Assembly: GCA_963966185.1 (NCBI GenBank)
Contig: CAWZYM010000346.1
Location: 141,001 to 205,000, forward strand
Source: Rhabditoides inermis
Lineage: Eukaryota > Nematoda > Chromadorea > Rhabditida > Rhabditidae
Reading direction: 5' to 3'
DNA length: 64,000 nt
A program made the translations under genes and the position numbers. The notes below the pieces were generated by a model. It was given only the letters and a program-made list of their open reading frames with translations, was not told the DNA's origin and ran no database searches. The first letter of the stretch is position 1. The number at the start of each line of letters is the position of its first letter. Positions 1-14,700 of this stretch are shown here, piece after piece.

Positions 1-58
1 TCTCTTTCTCCTCTATACGGTTTTGTATACTTTCCATCCTATCTCTCTCCTCCTCCCC

Positions 59-107
<49 letters not shown>

Positions 108-660
108 TCGACACAGTTCTACTCTCCCTATCTCTCCTCTCTCTCTCTCTCTTCTCCCTCTCCCACTATCTCGCTATCTCTTTCTCTCTTTCTCTTTCTC
201 TCTCAGTAATATATTCTCTAGAAACAGTATTATATTTTCTATTGTCTACTGTCAACTTTTTAGAGACATTACTATGTCTTCTCTGTCTACTTTCACCTCT
301 CGTCACCTCTTCTACTTTCACTCTCACATCTGCATTAATTACTATCACTGCGACTTTCGAGAGACAGTTATGTCTACTCTCCCTTCTCTCTCCTCTTTTC
401 TCTCTCCTTTTCCCTATTCTCTCTCTCTCTCTCTCTCTCCTATTCTCTCTCTCCTATTCTCTCTCTTGTATACTTTCACGTCCCGGCTGCGGTGACAACA
501 ACTTTCTAGAGACAGTACTATGGTACTTTCTGTCTATTCTTCTATTCTCACATCTGCAGTAGTCACTGCGACTTTCGAGAGACAGTTATGTAAAAACTTT
601 TTTTAAACAGAAAGTACTACTCTCTTCTCTACTGTCTTCTCTTCCTACTGTCTACTCTCT
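1..660. repeat. CT-rich microsatellite and degenerate repeat
   Basis: The first 660 bases are mostly pyrimidine, with a pure CT run at about 61-104 and many CTCTC/CTTTCTCTC blocks. A longer degenerate unit around GAGACAGTTATGT and CTAGAAACAGTA recurs near 220, 360, 500 and 570. The open frames here are low-complexity serine/leucine strings, so I see no gene. Confidence 0.8.
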
Positions 661-1380
661 TACGTTCTAAAAATATAATTTGACCGCCTGTGTTTGCCAA
701 ATGACATGTAAGGTGAACTCGATTCTCACCTCACCTCACTCGACACTGTACTGCATCGAAAATCGGAATTTCAGGCTGAATATGTACAAGAGTACAAGTA
801 ATAAACTCAAAACTTAGTTTCAACTGAAAAAAAGAAGCAGTACATAGTTCTATATTACGTCTACAATGACTTCGAGAAAAGAAGCCGGCTGGCGCGCCCT
901 AACACGTTGTGCGCACGTGTGAAGGAGTTCGAAACAGTTTGAGGTTGATTTGATCGTTAGAAAGCACTATATGTTGACGTCTCGAAACTTTTTACTTAAC
1001 TTTCAACCTTCAACTTTTCGTTTTGTCAAAGTTATTCGTTGAAGATAGAAATTTTGTCTTCTTCAACTGACTCAATCCATTATAGTTATATTTAGACATA
1101 TTCTTATCAAAAAGACATAACTGAGTGGATATGGGTCACTTTGCGAATGCCAACTATTCGATATCGATCGGTTGACCTGGCGGCTGGTAGCGAGCAATCC
1201 GGTGGGCGCGACCCCAGCAAGTAACGCGCGCTCAGAAAATGTCTAATACTGTATGAAGACAAAGTCCGATCGATCTGAAACTTTGACAGAAGGGTTTTTT
1301 TTGCCCATAAAAGCTTAAGTTTACAAATTGGACCCTCTATCTCGTCTGTACGAAAAGTCGATCATATTTGCCATATTTGG
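660..1380. other. unique sequence, no gene recognised
   Basis: This stretch is non-repetitive and of mixed base composition. It has no convincing exon and no inverted repeat, and it separates the CT-rich edge from the 164/172-bp tandem repeat. I see nothing further in it. Confidence 0.5.
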
Positions 1381-2720
1381 TGACTTTTCGAATGCTAATT
1401 TCTGAAATTTCAGCATAGTAGGACACTGGCAAATGCTCGAGAAATGGTGGAGGCGGAGGATAAAAATCTCATTTAAGACAGTTTTTGTATGTAGTTATTC
1501 CTTCAGGGCACATTCACACGATTGAATTTGAACAAGTGAATTGTTGTATGCTATTTAAGATGCTGAAATCTTCACTTTGAGCATAGTAGGACACTAGAAA
1601 ATGCTCGGGAAAAGGTGGAAGCGGATGCTCAAAATCTCATTTCAGACAGATTTTGTAGTTGTGCATTCAGGGCACATTCACACGATTGAATTTAAACAAG
1701 TGAATTGTTCTATGATAACTAAGATGCTAATTTCTAGAATTTAGGCATAGTAGGACACTAGCATATGCTCGGGAAAAGGTGGAAGCGGATGCTCAAAATC
1801 TCATTTCAGACAGATTTTGTAGTTGTGCATTCAGGGCACATTCACACGATTGAATTTAAACAAGTGAACTGTTCTATGATAACTGAGATGCTAATTTCTA
1901 GAATTTAAGCATAGTAGGACACAAGCAAATGCTCGGGAAAGGGTGGAGGCGGAGGCTAAAAATCTCATTTCAGACAGTTTTTGTATGTATGTAGTTATGC
2001 CTTCAGGGCACATTCACACGATTGAATTTGAACAAGTGAATTGTTATATGCTATTTGAGATGCTGAAATTCAAATTTCAAGCATAGTAGGACACTAGCAA
2101 ATGCTCGGTAAAAGGTGGAAGCGGATGCTCAAAATCTCATTTCAGACAGATTTTGTAGTTGTGCATTCAGGGCACATTCACACGATTGAATTTAAACAAG
2201 TGAATTGTTTTATGATAACTTAGATGCTGATTTCTAGAATTTAAGCATAGTAGGACACAAGCAAATGCTCGGGAAAGGGTGGAGGCGGAGGCTAAAAATC
2301 TCATTTCAGACAGTTTTTGTATGTATGTAGTTATGCCTTCAGGGCACATTCACACGATTGAATTTGAACAAGTGAATTGTTGTATGCTATTTGAGATGCT
2401 GAAATTCAAATTTCAAGCATAGTAGGACTCTAGCAAATGCTCGGTAAAAGGTGGAAGCGGATGCTCAAAATCTCATTTCAGACAGATTTTGTAGTTGTGC
2501 ATTCAGGGCACATTCACACGATTGAATTTAAACAAGTGAATTGTTTTATGATAACTTAGATGCTGATTTCTAGAATTTAAGCAAAGTAGGACACAAGCAA
2601 ATGCTCGGGAAAGGGTGGAGGCGGAGGCTAAAAATTTCAATTCAGACAGTTTTTGTATGTAGTTATGCCTTCAGGGCACATTCACACGATTGAATTTGAA
2701 CAAGTGAATTGTTGTATGCT
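1380..2720. repeat. 164/172-bp tandem repeat, organised as 336-bp dimers
   Basis: The landmark GCATAGTAGGACAC recurs at about 1413, 1581, 1745, 1909, 2081, 2245, 2417 and 2581 (the last as GCAAAGTAGG). Early spacings are 168 and 164. From 1909 on they alternate 172/164, so 1909-2245, 2081-2417 and 2245-2581 are each exactly 336 bp. Every unit also carries TCAGGGCACATTCACACG followed by GATTGAATTT(G/A)AACAAGTG. The last unit stops at about 2720, where the 16-bp satellite begins without spacer. No coding function is evident. Confidence 0.9.
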
Positions 2721-5700
2721 CGCTTTTCCAATTCATCGCTTTACAAATTCATCGCTTTTCAAATTCATTGTTTTTCAAATTCATCGCTTTTCAATTTCAT
2801 CGCTTTTAAAATTCATCGCTTTTCAAATTCATCGCTTTTCAAATTCATCGCTTTTCAAATTCATCGCTTTTCAAATTCATCGCTTTACAAATTCATCGCT
2901 TTTCAAATTCATCGCTTTTCAAATTCATCGCTTTTCAAATTCATCGCTTTTCGAATTCATCGCTTTTCAAATTCATCGCTTCTCAAATTCATCGCTTTTC
3001 AAATTCATCGCTTTTCAAATTCATCGCTTTTCAAATTCATCGTTTTTCAAATTCATCGCTTTTCAAATTCATCGCTTTTCAAATTCATCGCTTTTTCAAA
3101 CTCATCGCTTTTCAAATTCATCGCTTTTCAAATTCATCGCTTCTCAAATTCATCGCTTTTCAAATTCATCGCTTTTCAAATTCATCGCTTTTCAAATTCA
3201 TCGCTTCTCAAATTCATCGCTTTTCCAATTCATCGCTTTACAAATTCATCGCTTTTCAAATTCATCGTTTTTCAAATTCATCGCTTTTCAATTTCATCGC
3301 TTTTCAAATTCATCGCTTTTCAAATTCATCGCTTTTCAAATTCATCGCTTTTCAAATTCATCGCTTTTCAAATTCATCGCTTTTCAAATTCATCGCTTTT
3401 CAAATTCATCGCTTTTCAAATTCATCGCTTTTCAAATTCATCGCTTTTCGAATTCATCGCTTCTCAAATTCATCGCTTTTCAAATTCATCGCTTTTCAAA
3501 TTCATCGCTTTTCAAATTCATCGTTTTTCAAATTCATCGCTTTTCAAATTCATCGCTTTTCAAATTCATCGCTTTTTCAAACTCATCGCTTTTCAAATTC
3601 ATCGCTTTTCAAATTCATCGCTTCTCAAATTCATCGCTTTTCAAATTCATCGCTTTTCAAATTCATCGCTTTTCAAATTCATCGCTTCTCAAATTCATCG
3701 CTTTTCAAATTCATCGCTTTTCAAATTCATCGCTTTTCAAATTCATCGCTTTTCAAATTCATCGCTTTTCAAATTCATCGCTTTTCAAATTCATCGCTTT
3801 TCAAATTCATCGCTTTTCAAATTCATCGCTTTTCAAATTCATCGCTTTTCAAATTCATCGCTTTTCAAATTCATCGCTTTTCAAATTCATCGCTTTTCAA
3901 ATTCATCGCTTTTTCAAATTCATCGCTTTTCAAATTCATCGCTTTTCAAATTCATCGCTTTTCAAATTCATCGCTTTTCAAATTCATCGCTTTTCAAATT
4001 CATCGCTTTTTCAAATTCATCGCTTTTCAAATTCATCGCTTTTCAAATTCATCGCTTTTCAAATTCATCGCTTTTTCAAATTCATCGCTTTTCAAATTCA
4101 TCGCTTTTCAAATTCATCGCTTTTCAAATTCATCGCTTTTCAAATTCATCGCTTTTCAAGTTCATCGCTTTTCAATTTCATCGCTTTTCAAATTCATCGC
4201 TTTTCAAATTCATCGCTTTTTCAAATTCATCGCTTTTTCAAATTCATCGCTTTTCAAATTCATCGCTTTTCAAATTCATCGCTTTTCAAATTCATCGCTT
4301 TTCAAATTCATCGCTTTTCAAATCCATCGCTTTTCAAATTCATCGCTTTTCAAATTCATCGCTTTTCTAATTCATCGCTTTTCAAATTCATCGCTTTTCA
4401 AATTCATCGCTTTTCAAATTCATCGCTTCTCAAATTCATCGCTTTTCAAATTCATCGCTTCTCAAATTTATCGCTTTTCAAATTCATCGCTTTTCAAATT
4501 CATCGCTTTTCAAATTCATCGCTTTTCAAATTCATCGCTTTTCGAATTCATCGCTTTTCAAATTCATCGCTTTTCAAATTCATCGCTTTTCAAATTCATC
4601 GCTTTTCAAATTCATCGCTTTTCAAATTCATCGCTTTTCAAATTCATCGCTTTTCAAATTCATCGCTTTTCAAATTCATCGCTTTTCAAATTCATCGCTT
4701 TTCAAATTCATCGCTTTTCAAATTCATCGCTTTTTCAAATTCATCGCTTTTCAAATTCATCGCTTTTCAAATTCATCGCTTCTCAAATTCATCGCTTTTC
4801 AAATTCATCGCTTTTCAAATTCATCGCTTTTTCAAATTCATCGCTTTTCAAATTCATCGCTTTTCAAATTCATCGCTTTTCAAATTCATCGCTTTTTCAA
4901 ATTCATCGCTTTTCAAATTCATCGCTTTTCAAATTCATCGCTTTTCAAATTCATCGCTTTTCAAATTCATCGCTTTTCAAGTTCATCGCTTTTCAAATTC
5001 ATCGCTTTTCAATTTCATCGCTTTTCAAATTCATCGCTTTTCAAATTCATCGCTTTTTCAAATTCATCGCTTTTCAAATTCATCGCTTTTCAAATTCATC
5101 GCTTTTCAAATTCATCGCTTTTCAAATTCATCGCTTTTCAAATCCATCGCTTTTCAAATTCATCGCTTTTCAAATTCATCGCTTTTCAAATTCATCGCTT
5201 TTCAAATTCATCGCTTTTCTAATTCATCGCTTTTCAAATTCATCGCTTTTCAAATTCATCGCTTCTCAAATTCATCGCTTTTCAAATTCATCGCTTCTCA
5301 AATTCATCGCTTCTCAAATTCATCGCTTTTCAAATTCATCGCTTTTCAAATTCATCGCTTTTCAAATTCATCGCTTTTCGAATTCATCGCTTTTCAAATT
5401 CATCGCTTTTCAAATTCATTCCCTTTTCAAATTCATCGCTTTTCAAATTCATCGCTTTTCAAATTCATCGCTTTTCAAATTCATCGCTTTTCAAATTCAT
5501 CGCTTTTCAAATTCATCGCTTTTTCAAATTCATCGCTTTTCAAATTCATCGCTTTTCAAATTCATCGCTTTTCAAATTCATCGCTTCTCAAATTCATCGC
5601 TTTTCAAATTCATCGCTTTTCAAATTCATCGCTTTTCAAATTCATCGCTTCTCAAATTCATCGCTTTTCAAATTCATCGCTTTTCAAATTCATCGCTTTT

Positions 5701-8700
5701 CAAATTCATCGCTTTTCAAATTCATCGCTTCTCAAATTCATCGCTTTTCAAATTCATCGCTTTTCAAATTCATCGCTTCTCAAATTCATCGCTTTTCAAA
5801 TTCATCGCTTTTCAAATTCATCGCTTTTTCAAATTCATCGCTTTTCAAATTCATCGCTTTTCAAATTCATCGCTTTTCAAATTCATCGCTTTTTCAAATT
5901 CATCGCTTTTCAAATTCATCGCTTTTCAAATTCATCGCTTTTCAAATTCATCGCTTTTCAAATTCATCGCTTTTCAAATTCATCGCTTTTCAAATTCATC
6001 GCTTTTCAAATTCATCGCTTTTCAAATTCATCGCTTTTCAAATTCATCGCTTTTCAAATTCATCGCTTTTCAAATTCATCGCTTTTCAAATTCATCGCTT
6101 TTCAAATTCATCGCTTTTCAAATTCATCGCTTTTCAAATTCATCGCTTTTCAAATTCATCGCTTTTCAAATTCATCGCTTTTCGAATTCATCGCTTCTCA
6201 AATTCATCGCTTTTCAAATTCATCGCTTTTCAAATTCATCGCTTTTCAAATTCATCGTTTTTCAAATTCATCGCTTTTCAAATTCATCGCTTTTCAAATT
6301 CATCGCTTTTTCAAACTCATCGCTTTTCAAATTCATCGCTTTTCAAATTCATCGCTTTTCAAATTCATCGCTTTTCAAATTCATCGCTTTTCAAATTCAT
6401 CGCTTTTCAAATTCATCGCTTTTCAAATTCATCGCTTTTCAAATTCATCGCTTTTCAAATTCATCGCTTTTTCAAATTCATCGCTTTTCAAATTCATCGC
6501 TTTTCAAATTCATCGCTTCTCAAATTCATCGCTTTTCAAATTCATCGCTTTTCAAATTCATCGCTTTTTCAAATTCATCGCTTTTCAAATTCATCGCTTT
6601 TCAAATTCATCGCTTTTCAAATTCATCGCTTTTTCAAATTCATCGCTTTTCAAATTCATCGCTTTTCAAATTCATCGCTTTTCAAATTCATCGCTTTTCA
6701 AATTCATCGCTTTTCAAGTTCATCGCTTTTCAAATTCATCGCTTTTCAATTTCATCGCTTTTCAAATTCATCGCTTTTCAAATTCATCGCTTTTTCAAAT
6801 TCATCGCTTTTCAAATTCATCGCTTTTCAAATTCATCGCTTTTCAAATTCATCGCTTTTCAAATTCATCGCTTTTCAAATCCATCGCTTTTCAAATTCAT
6901 CGCTTTTCAAATTCATCGCTTTTCAAATTCATCGCTTTTCAAATTCATCGCTTTTCTAATTCATCGCTTTTCAAATTCATCGCTTTTCAAATTCATCGCT
7001 TTTCGAATTCATCGCTTTTCAAATTCATCGCTTTTCAAATTCATTCCCTTTTCAAATTCATCGCTTTTCAAATTCATCGCTTTTCAAATTCATCGCTTTT
7101 TCAAATTCATCGCTTTTCAAATTCATCGCTTTTCAAATTCATCGCTTTTCAAATTCATCGCTTCTCAAATTCATCGCTTTTCAAATTCATCGCTTTTCAA
7201 ATTCATCGCTTTTCAAATTCATCGCTTCTCAAATTCATCGCTTTTCAAATTCATCGCTTTTCAAATTCATCGCTTTTCAAATTCATCGCTTTTCAAATTC
7301 ATCGCTTCTCAAATTCATCGCTTTTCAAATTCATCGCTTTTCAAATTCATCGCTTCTCAAATTCATCGCTTTTCAAATTCATCGCTTTTCAAATTCATCG
7401 CTTTTTCAAATTCATCGCTTTTCAAATTCATCGCTTTTCAAATTCATCGCTTTTCAAATTCATCGCTTTTTCAAATTCATCGCTTTTCAAATTCATCGCT
7501 TTTCAAATTCATCGCTTTTCAAATTCATCGCTTTTCAAATTCATCGCTTTTCAAATTCATCGCTTTTCAAATTCATCGCTTTTCAAATTCATCGCTTTTC
7601 AAATTCATCGCTTTTCAAATTCATCGCTTTTCAAATTCATCGCTTTTTCAAATTCATCGCTTTTCAAATGCATCGCTTTTCAAATTCATCGCTTTTCAAA
7701 TTCATCGCTTTTCAAATTCATCGCTTCTCAAATTCATCGCTTCTCAAATTCATCGCTTTTCAAATTCATCGCTTTTCAAATTCATCGCTTTTCAAATTCA
7801 TCGCTTTTCAAATTCATCGCTTTTCTAATTCATCGCTTTTCTAATTCATCGCTTTTCAAATTCATCGCTTTTCAAATTCATCGCTTTTCAAATTCATCGC
7901 TTTTCAAATTCGTCGCTTTTCTAATTCATCGCTTTTCTAATTCATCGCTTCAAATTCATCGCTTTTCAAATTCATCGCTTTTCAAATTCATCGCTTTTCA
8001 AATTCATCGCTTTTCAAATTCATCGCTTTTCAAATTCATCGCTTTTCAAATTTATCGCTTTTCAAATTCATCGCTTTTCAAATTCATCGCTTTTTCAAAT
8101 TCATCGCTTTTCAAATTCATCGCTTTTCAAATTCATCGCTTTTCAAATTCATCGCTTTTCAAATTCATCGCTTTTTCAAATTCATCGCTTTTCAAATTCA
8201 TCGCTTTTCAAATTCATCTCTTTTCAAATTCATCGCTTTTCAAATTCATCGCTTTTCAAATTCATCGTTTTTCAAATTCATCGCTTTTTCAAATTCATCG
8301 CTTTTTCAAATTCATCGCTTTTTCAAATTCATCGCTTTTCAAATTCATCGCTTTTTCAAATTCATCGCTTTTTCAAATTCATCGCTTTTCAAATTCATCG
8401 CTTTTCAAATTCATCGCTTTTTCAAATTCATCGCTTTTCAAATTCATCGCTTTTCAAATTCATCGCTTTTCAAATTCATCGCTTTTCAAATTCATCGCTT
8501 TTCAAATTCATCGCTTTTCAAATTCATCGCTTTTCAAATTCATCGCTTTTCAAATTCATCGCTTTTCAAATGCATCGCTTTTCAAATTCATCGCTTTTCA
8601 AATTCATCGCTTTTCAAATTCATCGCTTTTCAAATTCATCGCTTTTCAAATTCATCGCTTTTCAAATTCATCGCTTTTTCAAATTCATCGCTTTTCAAAT

Positions 8701-11700
8701 TCATCGCTTTTCAAATTCATCTCTTTTCAAATTCATCGCTTTTCAAATTCATCGCTTTTCAAATTCATCGCTTTTCAAATTCATCGCTTTTCAAATTCAT
8801 CGCTTTTCAAATTCATCGCTTTTCAAATTCATCGTTTTTCAAATTCATCGCTTTTCAAATTCATCGTTTTTCAAATTCATCGCTTTTCAAATTCATCGCT
8901 TTTCAAATTCATCGTTTTTCAAATTCATCGCTTTTCAAATTCATCGCTTTTTCAAATTCATCGCTTTTTCAAATTCATCGCTTTTCAAATTCATCGCTTT
9001 TTCAAAATCATCGCTTTTCAAATTCATCGCTTTTCAAATTCATCGCTTTTCAAATTCATCGCTTTTCAAATTCATCGCTTTTCAAATTCATCGCTTTTCA
9101 AATTCATCGCTTTTCAAATTCATCGCTTTTCAAATTCATCGCTTTTCAAATTCATCGCTTTTCAAATTCATCGCTTTTCAAATTCATCGCTTTTCAAATT
9201 CATCGCTTTTCAAATTCATCGCTTTTCAAATTCATCGATCGCTTTTCAAATTCATCGCTTTCCAAATTCATCGCTTTTCAAATTCATCGCTTTTCAAATG
9301 CATCGCTTTTCAAATTCATCGCTTTTCAAATTCATCGCTTTTCAAATTCATCGCTTTTCAAATTCATCGCTTTTCAAATTCATCGCTTTTCAAGTTCATC
9401 GCTTTTCAATTTCATCGCTTTTCAAATTCATCGCTTTTCAAATTCATCGCTTTTTCAAATTCATCGCTTTTTCAAATTCATCGCTTTTCAAATTCATCGC
9501 TTTTCAAATTCATCGCATTTCAAATTCATCGCTTTTCAAATTCATCGCTTTTCAATTCCATCGCTTTTCAAATTCATCGCTTTTCAAATTCATCGCTTTT
9601 CAAATTCATCGCTTTTCAAATTCATCGCTTTTCAAATTCATCGCATTTCAAATTCATCGATTTTCAAATTCATCGCTTTTCAAATTCATCGCTTTTCAAA
9701 TTCATCGATTTTCAAATTCATCGCTTCTCAAATTCATCGCTTTTCAAATTCATCGCTTCTCAAATTCATCGCTTTTCAAATTCATCGCTTTTCAAATTCA
9801 TCGCTTTTCAAATTCATCGCTTTTCAAATTCATCGCTTTTCAAATTCATCGATTTTCAAATTCATCGCTTCTCAAATTCATCGCTTTTCAAATTCATCGC
9901 TTCTCAAATTCATCGCTTTTCAAATTCATCGCTTTTCAAATTCATCGCTTTTCAAATTCATCGCTTTTCAAATTCATCGCTTTTCGAATTCATCGCTTTT
10001 CAAATTCATCGCTTTTCAAATTCATCGCTTTTCAAATTCATCGCTTTTCAAATTCATCGCTTTTCAAATTCATCGCTTTTCAAATTCATCGCTTTTCAAA
10101 TTCATCGCTTTTCAAATTCATCGCTTTTCAAATTCATCGCTTTTCAAATTCATCGCTTTTCAAATTCATCGCTTTTCAAATTCATCGCTTTTCAAATTCA
10201 TCGCTTTTCAAATTCATCGCTTTTCAAATTCATCGCTTTTCAAATTCATCGCTTTTCAAATTCATCGCTTTTCAAATTCATCGCTTTTCAAATTCATCGC
10301 TTTTCAAATTCATCGCTTTTCAAATTCATCGCTTTTCAAATTCATCGCTTTTCAAATTCATCGCTTTTCAAATTCATCGCTTCTCAAGTTCATCGCTTTT
10401 CAATTTCATCGCTTTTCAAATTCATCGCTTTTCAAATTCATCGCTTTTCAAATTCATCGCTTTTCAAATTCATCGCTTTTCAAGTTCATCGCTTTTCAAT
10501 TTCATCGCTTTTCAAATTCATCGCTTTTCAAATTCATCGCTTTTTCAAATTCATCGCTTTTTCAAATTCATCGCTTTTCAAATTCATCGCTTTTCAAATT
10601 CATCGCATTTCAAATTCATCGCTTTTCAAATTCATCGCTTTTCAAATTCATCGCTTTTCAAATTCATCGCTTTTCAAATTCATCGCTTTTCTAATTCATC
10701 GCTTCAAATTCATCGCTTTTCAAATTTATCGCTTTTCAAATTCATCGCTTTTCAAATTCATCGCTTTTTCAAATTCATCGCTTTTCAAATTCATCGCTTT
10801 TCAAATTCATCGCTTTTCAAATTCATCGCTTTTCAAATTCATCGCTTTTTCAAATTCATCGCTTTTCAAATTCATCGCTTTTCAAATTCATCTCTTTTCA
10901 AATTCATCGCTTTTCAAATTCATCGCTTTTCAAATTCATCGTTTTTCAAATTCATCGCTTTTTCAAATTCATCTCTTTTCAAATTCATCGCATTTTCAAA
11001 TTCATCGCTTTTCAAATTCATCGCTTTTTCAAATTCATCGCTTTTTCAAATTCATCGCTTTTCAAATTCATCGCTTTTCAAATTCATTGCTTTTTCAAAT
11101 TCATCGCTTTTTCAAATTCATCGCTTTTCAAATTCATCGCTTTTCAAATTCATCGCTTTTCAAATTCATCGCTTTTCAAATTCATCGCTTTTCAAATTCA
11201 TCGCTTTTCAAATTCATCGCTTTTCAAATTCATCGCTTTTCAAATTCATCGCTTTTCAACTTCATCGCTTTTCAAATTCATCGATTCTCAAATTCATCGC
11301 TTCTCAAATTCATCGCTTTTCAAATTCATCGCTTTTCAAATTCATCGCTTTTTCAAATTCATCGCTTTTCAAATTCATCGCTTTTTCAAATTCATCTCTT
11401 TTCAAATTCATCGCTTTTCAAATTCATCGCTTTTCAAATTCATCGTTTTTCAAATTCATCGCTTTTTCAAATTCATCTCTTTTCAAATTCATCGCATTTT
11501 CAAATTCATCGCTTTTCAAATTCATCGCTTTTTCAAATTCATCGCTTTTTCAAATTCATCGCTTTTCAAATTCATCGCTTTTCAAATTCATTGCTTTTTC
11601 AAATTCATCGCTTTTTCAAATTCATCGCTTTTCAAATTCATCGCTTTTCAAATTCATCGCTTTTCAAATTCATCGCTTTTCAAATTCATCGCTTTTCAAA

Positions 11701-14700
11701 TTCATCGCTTTTCAAATTCATCGCTTTTCAAATTCATCGCTTTTCAAATTCATCGCTTTTCAACTTCATCGCTTTTCAAATTCATCGATTCTCAAATTCA
11801 TCGCTTCTCAAATTCATCGCTTTTCAAATTCATCGCTTTTCAAATTCATCGCTTTTTCAAATTCATCGCTTTTCAAATTCATCGCTTTTCAAATTCATCG
11901 CTTTTCAAATTCATCGCTTTTCAAATTCATCGCTTTTTCAAATTCATCGCTTTTCAAATTCATCGCTTTTCAAATTCATCGCTTTTCAAATTCATCGCTT
12001 TTCAAATTCATCGCTTTTCAAATTCATCGCTTTTCAAATTCATCGCTTTTCAAATTCATCGTTTTTCAAATTCATCGCTTTTCAAATTAATCGCTTTTCA
12101 AATTCATCGCTTTTCAAATTCATCGCTTTTCAAATTCATCGCTTTTCAAATTCATCGCTTTTCAAATTCATCGCTTTACAAATTCATCGCTTTTCAAATT
12201 CATCGCTTTTCAAATTCATCGCTTTTCAAATTCATCGCTTTTCAAATTCATCGCTTTTCAAATACATCGTTTTTCAATTTCATCGCTTTTCAAATTCATC
12301 GCTTTTCAAATTCATCGCTTTTCAAATTCATCGCTTTTCAAATTCATTGTTTTTCAAATTCATCGCTTTTCAAATTCATCGCTTTTCAAATTCATCGCTT
12401 TTCAAATTCATCGCTTTTTAAAATTCATCGCTTTTCAAATTCATCTTCAAATTCATCGCTTTTCAAATTCATCGCTTCTCAAATTCATCGCTTTTCAAAT
12501 TCATCGCTTTTCAAATTCATCGCTTCTCAAATTCATCGCTTTTCAAATTCATCGCTTTTCAAATTCGTTGCTTTTCAAACTCATTGCTTTTTCAAATTCA
12601 TCGCTTTTCAAATTCATCGCTTTTCAAATTCATCGCTTTTCAAATTCATCGCTTTTCAAATTCATCGCTTTTCAAATTCATCGCTTTTCAAATTCATCGC
12701 TTCTCAATTTCATCGCTTCTCAATTTCATCGCTTTTCAAATTCATCGCTTTTCAAATTCATCGCTTCTCAAATTTCATCGCTTTTCAAATTCATCGCTTT
12801 TCAAATTCATCGCTTTTCAAATTCATCGCTTTTCAAATTCATCGCTTTTCAAATTCATCGCTTTTCAAATTCATCGCTTTTCAAATTCATCGCTTCTCAA
12901 ATTCATCGCTTTTCAAATTCATCGCTTTTCAAATTCATCGCTTCTCAAATTCATCGCTTTTCAAATTCATCGCTTTTCAAATTCATCGCTTTTCAAATCA
13001 TCGCTTTTCAAATTCATCGCTTTTCAAATTCATCGCTTTTCAAATTCATCGCTTTTCAAATTCATCGCTTTTCAAATTCATCGCTTTTCAAATTCATCGC
13101 TTTTCAAATTCATCGCTTTTCAAATTCATCGCTTTTCAAATTCATCGCTTTTCAAATTCATCGCTTTTCAAATTCATCGCTTTTCAAATTCATCGCTTTT
13201 CAAATTCATCGCTTTTCAAATTCATCGCTTTTCAAATTCATCGCTTTTCAAATTCATCGCTTTACAATTTCATCGCTTTTCAAATTCATCGCTTTTCAAA
13301 TTCATCGCTTTACAATTTCATCGCTTTTCAAATTCATCGCTTTTCAAATTCATCGCTTTACAAATTCATCGCTTTTCAAATTCATCGCTTTTCAAATTCA
13401 TCGCTTTTCAAATTCATCGCTTTTCAAATTCATCGCTTTTCAAATTCATCGCTTTTCAAATTCATCGCTTTTCAAATTCATCGCTTTTCAAATTCATCGC
13501 TTTTCAAATTCATCGCTTTTCAAATTCATCGCTTTTCAAATTCATCGCTTTTCAAATTCATCGCTTTTCAAATTCATCGCTTTTCAAATTCATCGCTTTT
13601 CAAATTCATCGCTTTTCAAATTCATCGCTTTTCAAATTCATCGCTTTTCAAATTCATCGCTTTTCAAATTCATCGCTTTTCAAATTCATCGCTTTTCAAA
13701 TTCATCGCTTTTCAAATTCATCGCTTTTCAAATTCATCGCTTTTCAAATTCATCGCTTTTCAAATTCATCGCTTTTCAAATTCATCGCTTTTCAAATTCA
13801 TCGCTTTTCAAATTCATCGCTTTTCAAATTCATCGCTTTTCAAATTCATCGCTTTTCAAATTCATCGCTTTTCAAATTCATCGCTTTTCAAATTCATCGC
13901 TTTTCAAATTCATCGCTTTTTAAATTCATCGCTTTTCAAATTCATCGCTTTTCAAATTCATCGCTTTTCAAATTCATCGCTTTTCAAATTCATCGCTTTT
14001 CAAATTCATCGCTTTTCAAATTCATCGCTTTTCAAATTCATCGCTTTTCAAATTCATCGCTTTTCAAATTCATCGCTTTTCAAATTCATCGCTTTTCAAA
14101 TTCATCGCTTTTCAAATTCATCGCTTTTCAAATTCATCGCTTTTCAAATTCATCGCTTTTCAAATTCATCGCTTTTCAAATTCATCGCTTTTCAAATTCA
14201 TCGCTTTTCAAATTCATCGCTTTTCAAATTCATCGCTTTTCAAATTCATCGCTTTTCAAATTCATCGCTTTTCAAATTCATCGCTTTTCAAATTCATCGC
14301 TTTTCAAATTCATCGCTTTTCAAATTCATCGCTTTTCAAATTCATCGCTTTTCAAATTCATCGCTTTTCAAATTCATCGCTTTTCAAATTCATCGCTTTT
14401 CAAATTCATCGCTTTTCAAATTCATCGCTTTTCAAATTCATCGCTTTTCAAATTCATCGCTTTTCAAATTCATCGCTTTTCAAATTCATCGCTTTTCAAA
14501 TTCATCGCTTTTCAAATTCATCGCTTTTCAAATTCATCGCTTTTCAAATTCATCGCTTTTCAAATTCATCGCTTTTCAAATTCATCGCTTTTCAAATTCA
14601 TCGCTTCTCAAATTCATCGCTTTTCAAATTCATCGCTTTTCAAATTCATCGCTTTCAAATTCATCGCTTTTCAAATTCATCGCTTTTCAAATTCGTTGTT

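Noticed and set aside
2653..12421. Giant plus-strand open frames (up to 3,145 codons) of repeated FKFIAFQIHRFSNSSL
   Set aside because: They are a by-product of a stop-free 16-bp monomer. All three plus frames read the same cycle, indels change frame freely with no selection for one frame, and there is no start context or splice structure.
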